Assembly (NCBI GenBank): GCA_013368445.1
Contig: JAACJO010000017.1
Coordinates: 1 to 64,000, forward strand
DNA from: Leucocoprinus leucothites
Taxonomy: Eukaryota > Basidiomycota > Agaricomycetes > Agaricales > Agaricaceae
DNA: 64,000 nt
Reading direction: 5' to 3'
Under the pieces are notes generated by a model. It did no database searches. It saw only the letters and a list, made by a program, of their open reading frames with translations, and was not told where the DNA came from. Position numbers and translations under genes: made by a program. The first letter of the stretch is position 1. The number at the start of each line of letters is the position of its first letter. This document shows, piece after piece, positions 11,538 through 23,099 of the stretch.

Positions 11538-13000
11538 TTAGAAGAGCGCAAACCCAGTAAGAAGCCCGACAACACTCCAGACCCAACGGTCAGCAAATGG
11601 AGAGGTGAGAGCGCCATTGTCATGGGTGCTGCCAGCGCTACCAGAACTACCGGAGCTGGTGCCAGCAGTACCTGACGGCGAAGCACCGGAACCACTACCA
11701 GATGCGGAGCTAGCGCTCGCTGTAGGCAACTTAGTGATTGCCACCCAGTCAGCACCTGATTTGTCTGCGGTCTGCGCGTCAAAAGGAAGATAAGCGACTG
11801 AGCCGGAAGACGACAGCTGGACCAGCGCATTCGTCGAGGCAAAGTACGTTGCCTTCGAGTCCTTGGCAGATGGAGCCTTCAGACTCTGAGTAGTGTTGCT
11901 CTGTGGAAACGATAAGATTTAGTTTTTCGATGAGCATCGACTGAAAATGAAATCGTACAGTGACATCGATGACATAGGTCGCAGAGCCATCATCGGGAAT
12001 GAAGGCAAATTGTGTTTGAACGCCCTCATCCTTGAAGAATGATGTGACCTGGCCGTGAGTGTTGGGGAATTGACCATAGGACTGAGGCTCAGGCTGCATG
12101 AACGAGACTGAATGGGTGCGATTAGCCAGGGTTCACCCAATCAAAGCAGGGTAGCGCACAGTGAATGACAAAAATCTTTGCTGACCCAGCGGGCACGCCA
12201 GGGACGCCGAGGAAATGAACGTGATTTTGTGCCAAAGCCATTGTCGGTTCGTAGCTGCTAGCATCCCAGGGAACCGTTTGTACATCCATCCACTGTTTCG
12301 TAGTGCTGCTTGCGGCTTTAAGGAGCTCCATGTCAAGCGAGAAAAGCTCTCCTTTGGAATAGGCATCTAAAAGTGACTGATTAGTCGAAACACGTTGCGA
12401 AAAATGACCCAGGCGACGTACAGAAGACGTTCGTGTCATGGTCGAGGATGGCGCCGAAGTTGGTAGGGTCAAATTTGTTACCGTCATCAGCTTTAACTGA
12501 TTGGGTGGACCAGGATTTGGCAGCGGCATCATACAAATAAACTGCGGTAGGGTTGGACGAGTCTGCACCCAGCACGTAAATTGCGTTCGTAAACTGCCAC
12601 AGGGTCAAGCGCTCAGTGTCCAATAATAAAATTGTATATTTAGAAGCAGCTGGCTCACCTGCGAGAGGTAGCAGGACACATTTGGACCGTCGAAAGGCCT
12701 GGAGGGATAGTGGATGAGGGGAGAAGAACGATAAGAGCGGCATGCTATTACTCACGGGCGACCTTGGGCGGTTATGTCGGTGGGATTCGCTGCAGCAGGC
12801 TATAAGCACAGGAAAGAAGCTTCGGAGAGGGTTTTACCTGAATTCCAGTTGTCCTGCGTGCCAGCATTGTAGTCTTTTCCGCCAAAATTGAAAGCAATGA
12901 GGTTCCAGTTCGCATCAAATGCGACACAGGAACTGAGAGCGGAAGCAGCGGAGGTGAGGGAAAGGAGAAAGAGGGATGCGAGAGCAAAAGGGCGAGGCAT
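11538..13000 (-). CDS. secreted protein with Ser/Gly-rich stalk and GPI-type tail
   Basis: Seven exons can be joined in frame (13000-12838, 12789-12756, 12698-12659, 12593-12422, 12366-12160, 12107-11959, 11900-11538), giving 375 residues. A signal peptide (MPRPFALASLFLLSLTSA) starts the protein. The body has regular short beta-like segments such as YVLGADSSNPTAVYLYD and LDHDTNVFYAYSKGELF, which recall a propeller, though I cannot name the family. The C-terminus has a Ser/Gly/Ala-rich stalk and then a hydrophobic end (WSVVGLLTGFALF), as in GPI-anchored cell-surface proteins. It should act at the cell wall or plasma membrane. The 6-bp-level splice choices were set by keeping the frame; exons 2 and 3 are very short and least certain. 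Confidence 0.75.
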
Positions 13001-13668
13001 TGGAGTTAGAGAGATGTGTAGCTAGTAGTGGATTAGAAATGAGAGTGAGGACGTGGACTTGCCAACGACGTAAGGGTGAAAAGCAAGCTCCAACGATCAC
13101 GATGAATGAAGCGAAACGATGAGAAAGTCATTTCTGTGGTTCAGGACTTATTTTTATCCGCTCCTCAGTACTCAGTCACAGCCGTCACAAACAACACAAC
13201 CAGTTCTTTTTATCTCCCGGCAATTCGCCCTTTATCCGCGCTTGAGCGACTGGAGCTTTCAAGACGCCCCCGGTCTGCAGAATTTCAGGGTTATAAGGAG
13301 AGAATATCCTTCATTTTTGTGTTTATGTCTACCGAGCTTTCACCCCGAAGTTGTGACCCTGTAAGTAGCGTCGGGTAGAGTCTCCTACGGTCCAGCCTTG
13401 TCCTGAAGTACCAATAAGCAGTCTCTAAAACCTCCAAATTACACCCATCTCCTTTGAGCAAACAAATCTCCACCTTGCTCTGCCTTGCTGTCAATCTGTC
13501 TTCTCCGATCAGGCCTTGCTCCTGTCCATCAAGATCCCAAATGGCGAAGTACCGCCTTCCGCCCTTAGCCGAAGCGTGTCCTTCCTGCTTGGCCGTTGAA
13601 TCATAAATATGCGCCTCCAGCAACTAACAACTGACTGATTTTGATCCTCAACCCCACCAAACTCCTCC
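13001..13668. promoter_or_regulatory. divergent intergenic region
   Basis: This 668-bp gap lies between the divergent starts of the secreted protein gene (minus) and the desaturase gene (plus) and should hold both promoters. A 110-codon open frame on the minus strand (13291-13623) has no family features and is not called. No clear TATA box was picked out. Confidence 0.4.
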
Positions 13669-15639
13669 ATGTATTTTGTCGACAGTCCTGAGTATAACTT
13701 ACGGTATGTCGATCTCTCCGAGCCCGACCCTGCATGTCAGATAGCGTAACCGTCGCCTATTGATGGTTTTCCCAGGTTGCGCACACCATTCAGACCACCA
13801 AAAACGACTCTCAAAGAAATCCACGACGCGGTTCCAAAACATTTACTCCGACGTACGCCGGCCTAGAACCGCTTCATTATTTTCAAATTGACATTAATAT
13901 CACAACTGCAGCCAACCCTACCCGAGCAACCCTTTACGTGGTGAGGGATATCACCCTAGCGTCCTTCCTCTTTAAAGCCGCGTCTTCTATCGCTTACTGG
14001 GAGAGCATCGACTACTATGGCCTCGTTACGTCCTCTCGAGTCAAACTTACGTTGCGTGTGAGCCTTTGGATGAGCTATTGGATCCTTCAAGGTTTAGTTT
14101 TTGCCGGAATCTTTTGTCTTGGTGAGTGCGATACCACCCCGACTGCCATCGCAGGCCAAACCAAATATTAGGACATGACGCTGGCCACGGTTCCTTGTAC
14201 AAGCACAAGCCTTTGAACAATCTCGTCGGGTTCCTTCTCCATACAGTATATTCTCATCATGATATCCTTCGTCGAACGCGCTAAATCATCTGTAGTTCTT
14301 GCTCATTCCCTACTTTTCTTGGAGAGCGACACACCATGCGCATCATGTAATTCAGCCATATCTCCCTGATACTATTCATCTTGACACCTCCACAGAAAGC
14401 TACCGCCTCAATGGAACGAGACGAAAACTACGTCCCTTATACTCGATCAAAATACAACCTCCCCGACGAGCAAACCGTAAAGAAATTTGACTATAGCGAA
14501 GCTTTTGAAGAAACTCCTCTCGCGACAGTATATCGGCTGTTTATTCAGCAATTCTTGTATGTCAAACTCGGGCCCACAGAAACGAGACGCTAATGCAACT
14601 GCAGTGGTTGGTGGATTTATCTGAGGTAATATCATCGCTTTGGTTATAGTTCTAACTTAACCCCTTTGAAGCATAAACCTAATGGGAGGAGTTTCGCATC
14701 CCCCTGGCACGAACCATTTCAACCCAAACTCCACCCTGTTCAAACCTCATCATCGTAAACCCAGCTCACCCATTTCCAAGTCAGCTCTGACGTCCTCTCC
14801 CCCAGGAAATTCAATCATAATCTCAGATATCTCCCTTGCTTTAATGCTCTGTATCTTGTACCAGGTAGGATGGGATTTCGTCTCTAAATTCTACTTAATT
14901 CCGTATTTTGTAAGTCGGCCCCTTCCTCGCTCCGAAACAGACAGCTAAGCTCACAAATGCCGGCAGTTCCTCAACCATTGGTAAGCCATCCCCTTGTATT
15001 TCTACCTGACCGATGTCACCGGAAATCCACAGGATTGGTAGGGTTCTTTTCACTTTAGCGACTATGACTTCTTTTGATCTCATTACGGATAGTAATGTTC
15101 ACGTTCCTTCATCACTCTGATCCCACAATCCCACATTATCGCAAGAATGCATGGACGTTCTTGAGAGGTGCTGCCGCAACGGTTGACCGTCCACTACTCG
15201 GCTGGGCAGGACGGTTTTTCTTTCACAACATTAGCCACGATCACGTTGCGCACCGTAAGTTGTGTCCCGCTTGTATCTCAGTGGCAAAACCTAATTTGTA
15301 TGGGATAGATTTCTTCCTGTCAGCGCCATTTTGTGAGCGCCCCGCTATCAATGACGTCATCTTGCTGATCGAATTACCAGTCAATGGTCCTCAGATAACT
15401 AAAGTCCTCAAATTAGTTCTAAGTGAAGATTACAACTATGACCCCACCGTAAGGATTCCAAGCTCTCTTTGTTCCTGATGCTGACCCCTATGAAGCCTTC
15501 GTTCTACGCGTTATGGCGTTCATTCACGAAATGTATCTTCGTTGAAGAGGACGGCGACATCATTTTTTACAAAGACAAGAATGGCAAGGCAGCTCGGCAG
15601 CTTGCAGAGGACGCATTCGTCGATAAGCTAGAAGATTGA
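13669..15639 (+). CDS. delta-12-type fatty acid desaturase (FAD2-like)
   Basis: Multi-exon gene starting MYFVDSPEYNLR, a typical start for fungal delta-12 desaturases, followed after an intron by RTPFRPPKTTLKEIHDAVPKH in part. The three His boxes are present: HDAGHG (about 14,172-14,190), THHAHH (14,329-14,346) and HDHVAHH (from 15,238, with the last His codon split by an intron). These bind the di-iron centre that inserts a double bond into oleoyl chains in the ER membrane, using cytochrome b5. Hydrophobic spans fit the usual four-helix layout. The C-terminus NGKAARQLAEDAFVDKLED ends at 15639. I could read the gene through introns without an unavoidable stop, though the middle exons (14,600-15,080) were not all placed. 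Its 3' part (from 14,832) is duplicated at 22,133-22,870. An omega-6 or other regiospecificity cannot be told from sequence. Confidence 0.8.
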
Positions 15640-15837
15640 CCAGGCCCAAGAACTGTAACAACATGTTTCACGCGTTTAACTTGCAGCTGAGCCAAGCAAT
15701 ATATGCACATAAAAGTATGATAATCCACATGTACCGAAAGCAAAAAGCGAGACCTATGTCCAAATAATGAAGCAACGAAATCAACTGAAAAGTCCAGAAA
15801 CCACTCAAAGCGGGTATCACTCAAGGCTGCACGACAT

Positions 15838-18756
15838 TCAAACGCCTTGCTGGCGTCCTGGGGAAGCAGGCGATTTTGGTGTTCCAGGGGGTTGTGTCGA
15901 GAATCTCCGACTGCCTAGTCGTGCGTTCTGTAATGCCGCAAAAACGGATCTTCTTCTATCCATTGGGCTAGCGGCGACCTCATACCCCTCTTCACCTTCC
16001 ATAATAATCTTCATCGTCCGGGGTTCAATCCTGAATCTCTTTCCCCGGAGAATATTGTCCATCTCCTCGGCCCTCTGCCTCCCTGCTAAAAGATCTCCCA
16101 TTCCAGTCTGTGCTCCTATTGAGACCGCAGAAGCTATCGTTCCAGGCTCATGTTTCAGACGGAGCTGTCGTCGATCATGGCGATGGAAGAGCTGAATCAG
16201 AGTAGCAAACAACGCAAGTAATAACATTGCTGTTGTCAACAAATGAACTGCGACATCGCTGCAATTGTGAATAAGCAAATTAGCAGCTCTTTTAATTTGC
16301 ATTTGACCCGTACCTAAGCCACACGCGTTTCTGGAATGATCTGACCTCCACAACGAGGGGTTCTTGGTGTGGCAAGAAATACACAGTACTAGCGACCAAG
16401 GCTAGGTATGTGGTCTAGAATGACACCATGACGTTAACGAGATGATTGTGACATCAGGAAAGCGACATACGTAGACTCGCGTTACAAGGTTAACAAATTT
16501 GTTTGCATCGAAGCTGCCAATGACGCCCTCAGGACTCGCAACAGCTGCTTGAAAGACCGCGGCAGGAAGCTGAAGCTGAAGTGCTTCACCTCGACGAGTA
16601 ACGAACTCATCGGGGTCGGTTAGATTAAATTGTATACCATTGTAAGCGCGACCTTCAAGTGGAGCACCAGTGACGTTTGCAGCTAGCGAAGAAAAGTTGG
16701 ATGCAGATGAAAAGGGTCGTAATTCTCTGATGTTAGTTAAATTGCCCGTGGATACATCTGCCGTCGCCTCGACGTCCCAGAGTTCGATAGTTGGTGAACA
16801 CAAGGTGGCAGACGATTGAGGAGGGGTTGTCTCATATCTGTGGAAAGCATAACGACTCATAAGTAAACGTCATTCCTGGCGATGCGTTTCATAATTACTC
16901 ACGTGAAGAACCAGAAGACCACAGGAAGGAATTGTTGAGGAACTTCGGGGTTACAAACTGTCGTGTTCGTTCCTAGACCGCACAAGACATCAGAAACTAA
17001 TGCTCAAAAGGCCAGGTGATTGCATACCAAACAGAGTTCTTGCGTTTTGATCTACAGACCAGGTGATACTGCAATTGCCTGATGACACCGAGTTGTCCCA
17101 GCCAGTCGTCGTCTGATTCATATTTACCTGTTAATTGAAGATGGTATCAGAGGCTTACATTACTTAGCTATGAATATAGTCTATGGCTTACTGAAACTGG
17201 AACACAGTTAGGTACACTCTTGACAGCTGTCGTATTTGCAATGACTGATCCATTACTGGTGATAAAGGTCGGCAACTGTTTTCCATTAGCTTTCCGAAGA
17301 ATCGTACGTCTTTAAAAAATCCGAGAAACTCACATCGAAAAGGCCGACCGTGTAGCCTTGATGAATGAACGGAGGATCCCCTAAATCGTACAGAATCGAT
17401 GCCCCTGCATAGCCCGATGCAGTAAGGAAAGCTACAATCCCCAACATCAGCTATGAGCATGAAGCTAGCGATACAAAGTGGCTGACAAGTCAAATCGTTG
17501 AATTGATTATTCTGGTTCAAGCCAATTGCTCGTTGGTTAAAAATGTTGACACCTAAGAGACGGTTAGCACGGAATTTATATATGGCATGGAACTGGATGG
17601 ACTTGCCTGGCTGAGCCAACCAAGTGTCTCTGACGGCTAAGAGGGCCGCAGCAAGCGGTTGGAAGCTCATTGACAGTAAAACCATGAGCGAGGCTAAGGC
17701 AACAAGGTAATGCCGATTGGCCGCAGCCCGAGACCAGACAAAGAAGTTACTGAGGCATATCAGTTATATGCTCAGCAACGTTCAGATGGTAAAACTTACT
17801 TGTACCGAGTATAATCCAAGAGTAAACTCCGATGGGGTGGTGAGTCGCCATGAACAAGGTCAACATAGGGCTAAAAAAATAAGTCAATTTCCAGAGTGTT
17901 TCTGAGATGTTGATGCATTAACTCGCCTGCATTTTCTTGATCTCTATATCTGTCCATGTCCACATTGCAACGATCTGTTTTATTGGGGAGTTAAGCTTCC
18001 AGGTACGTTGCCATAAAAACTATACGCACAACGGCCATGACAATCACAGGGGGCAATGTCTAAAACAGCATCAGCCTCATCCCCTCCAAAGCATACCAAG
18101 TCATTCGACTCACATATACATAGTGCAAAGCATTTTCCGTGCTTCCAATGTCACCGCTCGACTTCCATCCTGTTGCGAAAATCAGAGGTCGCACAAAACC
18201 ACATACCCAGGATTGACTGCACCTTGATTTTTTTTACTGAAATGCAGTGCTATTTCCAACCCAATTGCCCCTAACACCAGGACAACCACGAGAGGCAGCC
18301 AAAACCACAGCCGAAGAGGTAAAGGCAACCACTTCGGGTCAACAGAACCACCCTCCCGTCCTTCTGGAGGCCATATCAGCACGCGACTAAAAATGAAGAC
18401 AAACACTACACACCAGCATAATCTTCATTTCCGCGCTTCTCGCTACGATACGACGCAAACTGCACGCCTCCCCCATCTGAGCTACCCAGGAGCGCCTGAT
18501 GGGGAGTTGCAGGCGGTGAAGCATCCAACCTCTCCCCCGAGGAATGACTCAGACCCCCACCACCACCGTGTCGCTCCTCGGGCTTTATCATCCATTAAAT
18601 TCAAATCAGCCTGGTGCATTCGAAACCGGACGAGAAGGTACACACCGTGTTATATGAAAGCACGGGAATAGGCATTGACGACGCATTTCCAGTCAACGAG
18701 GCAGGTCTTGAGTTAGCGCTGGAACCACTTTGTCCACCATAGGCGGGAGACGCCAT
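15838..18756 (-). CDS. multi-span membrane protein, DUF3433-like (copy 1, apparently intact)
   Basis: Many short exons run from MASPAYGGQSG (18756) to a stop at 15838. Five hydrophobic spans can be read: LWFWLPLVVVLVLGAIGLE (~18,290), a TLPPV-containing span (~18,040), the span around MVLLSMSFQPLAAALL (~17,670), VASTVYFL (~16,380) and HLLTTAMLLLALFATLIQLF (~16,230). Between spans 3 and 4 lies a long loop with many NxT/NxS sequons, likely extracellular or lumenal. The tail SAVSIGAQTGMGDLLAGRQ is strongly kept in both copies and is probably cytoplasmic. The pattern matches large Agaricomycete membrane proteins I associate with DUF3433; function is unknown. An in-frame upstream Met at 18906 exists, but MASP fits better. 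The second copy at 23,100-25,956 is broken. Confidence 0.7.
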
Positions 18757-19459
18757 GTCCTTAATGTGGCGTATGAACTTAAACCAGATCACACGAGTGT
18801 AGGGCTGCGAAAGATGAAGGAGCAAAGTGCTGGGATGGAGAGAGATAAAAGACAAGAGCAACGCGGAAGCAGGACAGCCTAAGCCAAACGAGACCGTGAT
18901 GTACACATGTCTTGTGGGTTTTTCTCAGCTGTCAAGGGAGACCTAAAGAAGCGTCCGTTTCATCATTACCATCATCACGTAGTGACAGACAGGGCAATGC
19001 CAGGACCAGCCACGATCCCACCGTTTATTGAGCTTGCTCCGTTGGAATCAAGTTCAGCCCGCGACCCGCGTCGACTCCATTCGTGTTAACAATCTTCGAC
19101 TTCGAGGCCTGGCTCCAGTAACACAATTATCATGTCTTCCAGGTGGTCCGAGGGAAAAGAGGGTTATATTTGGCTCATCTATTCCTGAGCCGTTGTTGAC
19201 ATATTTGTCAGATCAACATTCTCAGCTAGTACCCCGAAGCGGCACTGGCCTTCCTCAGCTCCCCACTCCCCTGCATGTAGTGGTGCACGGCAAGGTACCG
19301 CATGTCGTAACAATCACAACTACACATTGAAGCATTCTCGCAGAAAACTGATAAGGTCCCTCAGGTAATTTATTATGTGAAAGTTTATCCCTGCTGCGCG
19401 GCGGGACTCGACGTATATATGTGTGTCAACCGCCAACGACACAGGAGGGGGCATACATA
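18757..19459. other. intergenic region of the left duplicate
   Basis: No gene is recognised. The stretch contains the promoter side of the DUF3433-like gene and matches the right copy at about 25,957-26,660. Short open frames here are not conserved between the two copies, which argues that they are not coding. Confidence 0.5.
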
Positions 19460-19732
19460 CTATGCCTTTTTTAATTAGAACAGTAAAGGGGCTAGCGTGA
19501 CCAAAAATTTAGGGTCTTTGGCGAACAGTAAACCGAAATTCAAGTGTGACCGGCGGCCAAAAACCAGTCAAACTGGGTGCCCAACGGCCAAAATGCTCAC
19601 CAAGCCCCGTGACAATTGGTCTGAGCTGCGAGCAGGAACAGCAGTACCCTCTAATGGCGTAACCCGGGATGCCCGAACAGTAAAAACAGCCAATCGTGAC
19701 GTCCCCTTCTGCTCGAATTAAAAAAGGTACAG
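19460..19732. mobile_element. MITE with TA target duplication
   Basis: A 273-bp insertion is present in the left duplicate and absent from the right one. It starts CTATGCCTTTTTTAATT and ends AATTAAAAAAGGTACAG, so the ends form inverted repeats of about 17-28 bp. TA flanks both sides (19458-19459 and 19733-19734). The right copy at about 26,660 has an uninterrupted sequence, giving an empty site. Size, TIRs and TA duplication fit a Tc1/mariner/pogo-type MITE. It has no coding capacity. Confidence 0.85.
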
Positions 19733-19956
19733 TAGACCGAAAAGGAAGGTATTTATCGCATAAGTCATATCATAGTCATATCATAGTGCATTGTGGAAGA
19801 AAGGGAGGGTGATGACCAAGGATGCGAGAGAAAGAAAAATAGGGAGAGAAACAACCGAGAGATCCAAAAAAAATGCACGAGCATCAATAAATGTCACACC
19901 GAGATAAACCCTGCATCTCAGTTGTATAAATGGAGGTCTCCATCCTCATCAAGGCT

Positions 19957-22133
19957 TCCACACAGGCTGTCCAGCCTCCCGACTAGTCCTGTTCGTAGCA
20001 TTGCCAACATCCTTCCTCCACTCACCAACACTCTTCATCCTCCTCACTTCCCATTATTTGACCCACTCCCCTCCGTCTCCTTCATCTACTCAAATCCCTT
20101 AATCAGACCTTTCACACTTGCACCACCACTTCTCCTCTGCCTCCTCTGCTTCTCCAGTCTCCCTTCTCCCCCTTTCAACGCCTTTGGCGTAACATGATAC
20201 AACTCTATCAACTGTTTAGGATGCACAACTCGGGGTATCCCTGACGCAGGTGGTTGAATCGGGGTGCCTGCTGTAAATTGACTAGTTCTTCGGATGAATA
20301 GGTTTCGGTAGAGGTGCTCTTGCGGGCATGACGACTGGTCTTCTTGGCTTCGAGAGTCGATGGTCGAGATCTAAGCCTCCTTGGTTTACCGTTGGTATTG
20401 TGCGTAGATGTAGCATTCGATGTGCTTAATGCCTTCCTGAATGTAAATAGGTAGGAGAATATAATTCCCTTGACGTCTTTCCCTATCGTTGCTGGCTCGG
20501 ACTCGGGCTCCGGCTCTGGCTCCCACTCCAACTCGTCCTCCACCTCTTCCTCATCCTCCTCCTCCAACATCTCTCTGCTTGGCTCCGAGCCAAGACTATT
20601 GCCTTCGTCCTCCACAAGAGTAGGCGTGGCACGTGAATCCTCCGATTCCTACTCCATTTCAGGTTCCTCAAGCGCTGTATCGTTCTCTTGCTCCATTCCA
20701 TGATTGTGGCCCTCGGAATCGGCCCTTGCGTCCCGTAAGGTCTTCGTAACATCCGGGAGATCCTTTGACACCTTAACAGCTTCCTCCCAAAGATGTGAAT
20801 ACCCCGGCGCGAGCAACGACCCCGGCACTGGTTTGGCATTAATGTCAACATCAACACTAGTGTTCTTCATCACCACGTCCGATCGAGAAACAGGCGTCGA
20901 TGTGGAAGCCCCCATCTCTCTCGCAGCACCATTAATGGGGGTAGAGGAGGAAGGGCCCATAATTGAGGCCCAGTCCCTCCTCTTCCTCAGCACACTCGGC
21001 CTAGCTGTCCGTTTCGGCGTAAGTGACAACAAAACATTCATCTTGCTCACTAGCGTCGCCATCGAACCTTCCGCCTGCGCTGTTTGTGCTTGCGTTTGCG
21101 GAAGAACAGGGGAAAATATTCGAGTCGGAAGAAATTCTTATACGAACCTACCCTATCCTCAAAAAGCCCCTCAACATGAAGGCATTCGGCGACCCAGTAC
21201 TTTCATCCACCGACATCGTCATTGACATGGACACCTCAGCCTCGGCATCCCTCAACAACTTTGGCAACGTCGTCGCAGGGCTACCAGGAATATAAACCCT
21301 CTCTCCTCTAGCCCCCATTCCACCCCCTCCAACTGCCTTCCTCCTCTCCTTCTGCTTCTCGATCCCACCGCCCAAAACACTTCTTGCAGACATCAGAGAA
21401 CTGGGGCTCGTCGTTCTCCTTCTCGAGATATCAGAGTAATGTCGCTTCATCTCTCGCTTTGTAAAACAATCATAGTTATGCTGTTTAAGAATGGCGGCTG
21501 CACGAGCTGCAGCGCGTAGACCTACGGAAGTGATCTTGACAATATCGGGGGATGCGGAGGCGTCGCTGCTTGAGGGAGTTTCGTCATCGGATAGTTCGGG
21601 GTCGTGTTCAACTTCAATGTCCATTTTGGCTTCCGCTTGGAGGAATTATTCGGGAAGGTTAGCGTAATTTCGTGTAACTCTGAGTTTTCGGTGCTGTTGT
21701 TGAGTGGAAGGGATAGCGATTCTTCCGCGGGAGTGATATCCTCTTCTATACTGGACGGTTGTGTGCCTCGATCGAGAGTGATTTGCGTCTCCTCGTGGCT
21801 ATCATCTTCGGGATACTGAAGGTCCTCTGATGACTCCTTCAGAGGAGCGTCTTGATCATAAAGGGCCTTGTTGCCCATATGTTTGAATGCGTCTTCAGCG
21901 TTTAGGCCTTCCTGGATGTCCTCTTCAACCTCGATAGAGGTCGAGTGGGGCTACTGGAGCCTCAACTCGTAGGGGAACGGAATATGTCTCCTCGCGCTGC
22001 CTAACGGACATTCTCTCCCGGGTTTCGTCCGGTAAAATCTCGATACCACCAAAGTCGAATGGACCAGGCCCTCTCGGGTTCCGCTGAGTCGACGCTTATC
22101 CTCCTAGCCTCCTCCTCGCCTTCCCTTGCTCTC
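19957..22133 (-). pseudogene. truncated copy of the large disordered-protein gene
   Basis: The sequence corresponds to 26,873-29,650 of the intact gene at 26,873-30,868. The N-terminal ~400 codons are missing because the duplication ended inside the gene. It also lacks about 530 bp internally (equivalent of 28,005-28,545), and frameshifts split it into open pieces such as 20208-20615, 20649-21062 and 21148-21624. No promoter belongs to it. It is very likely non-functional, though a transcript cannot be excluded. Confidence 0.8.
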
Positions 22134-22870
22134 ATGTTCTGTATCTTGTACCAGGCAGAATGAGATTTCGTCTCTAAATTCTATTTAATTCCTTATCTTA
22201 TAAGCCGTCCCTTTCTTCGCTCCCGAAATAGACAGCTCAGCTCGCAAGTACCGGCAGTTCCTCAATCATTCGTAAGCCATCCCCTCGCATTCCTACTTGA
22301 CCGACATCACCAGAAACCTACATGATTGGTAAGTTCTTTTCACTTTAGCGACTAGCACCTCCTTTGATCTCATTACAGATAGTAATGCTCACGTCCCTCC
22401 ATCACTCTGATCCCACAATTCCACATTATCACAAAAATGCATGGACATTTCTGAGAGGTGCTGCCGCAACGGTTGACCGTCCGCTACTCGGCTGGGCGGG
22501 ACGGTTTTCTTCTATTTCAGTAATAATTTGTACGGGATAGATTTCTTCCTGTCAGCACCCTTCCGTGAGTACCGTAACCTTGGTTGTGTTTTCCTTCTGA
22601 CCAAATTACAGGACAATAGCCCTCAGATAACTTGAGTCCTCGAGTCAGTATCAAGCGAAGATTACAACTATGACCCTACCGTAAGGGTTCCATCTTTCTC
22701 TGTTCCTGAAGCTAACCCCTGTGAAGGCCCCGTTCTACGCATTATGGCATTCATTCACGAAATGTATCTTCGTTGAAGAACACGACGACATTGTTCCCTA
22801 CAAAGAAAAGAATGATATGGCAATCCGGCAGCCTGCAGGGGTCGCACTCGTCGAAGAGCTGGAAGATTGA
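22133..22870 (+). pseudogene. 3' fragment of the desaturase gene
   Basis: The fragment matches 14,832-15,639. It keeps the RGAAATVDRPLLGWAG coding block at about 22,457-22,505, but the third His-box region (HDHVAHH) is deleted after GGTTTTCTTC. The C-terminal codons for EELED are followed by TGA at about 22,868. Lacking the first two His boxes and any promoter, it cannot make an active enzyme. Confidence 0.85.
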
Positions 22871-23099
22871 CCAGGCTCAGGAATCGTAACTACACGTTTC
22901 ATGCATTTGGCTTACAGCTAAGCTAAACGATATATATATAAAAGTATGATAATCCACATTTACCGAAAGCAAAAAGGGAGACCTATGTTCAAGGAACGAA
23001 GCAACAAAAATAATTGAAACCTTTCAAACCGGGTAACATTCAAGGCAGCACGACATTCAAGGGCCCTAGGGAAGCTGGCGATTTTGGTGTTCCAGGAGG

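Larger units (their letters stand above)
14832..22136. repeat. tandem duplication, left copy
   Basis: This ~7.3-kb block repeats in the same orientation at 22,133-29,650. It holds the desaturase 3' part, the DUF3433-like gene (first copy) and the 3' part of the large disordered-protein gene. Differences from the right copy include a 273-bp MITE insertion (19460-19732), a ~530-bp internal deletion near 21,020, and scattered substitutions of roughly 10% by eye, so the duplication is not recent. Confidence 0.9.

Noticed and set aside
13291..13623. 110-codon minus-strand frame between the secreted protein and desaturase genes
   Set aside because: It has no motif and lies in a divergent promoter region where open frames of this size can occur by chance.
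20470..20703. Ser-rich plus-strand frame, also present at 27441-27674
   Set aside because: It is the antisense shadow of the acidic Glu-rich stretch in the disordered-protein gene. Its conservation follows from the duplication.
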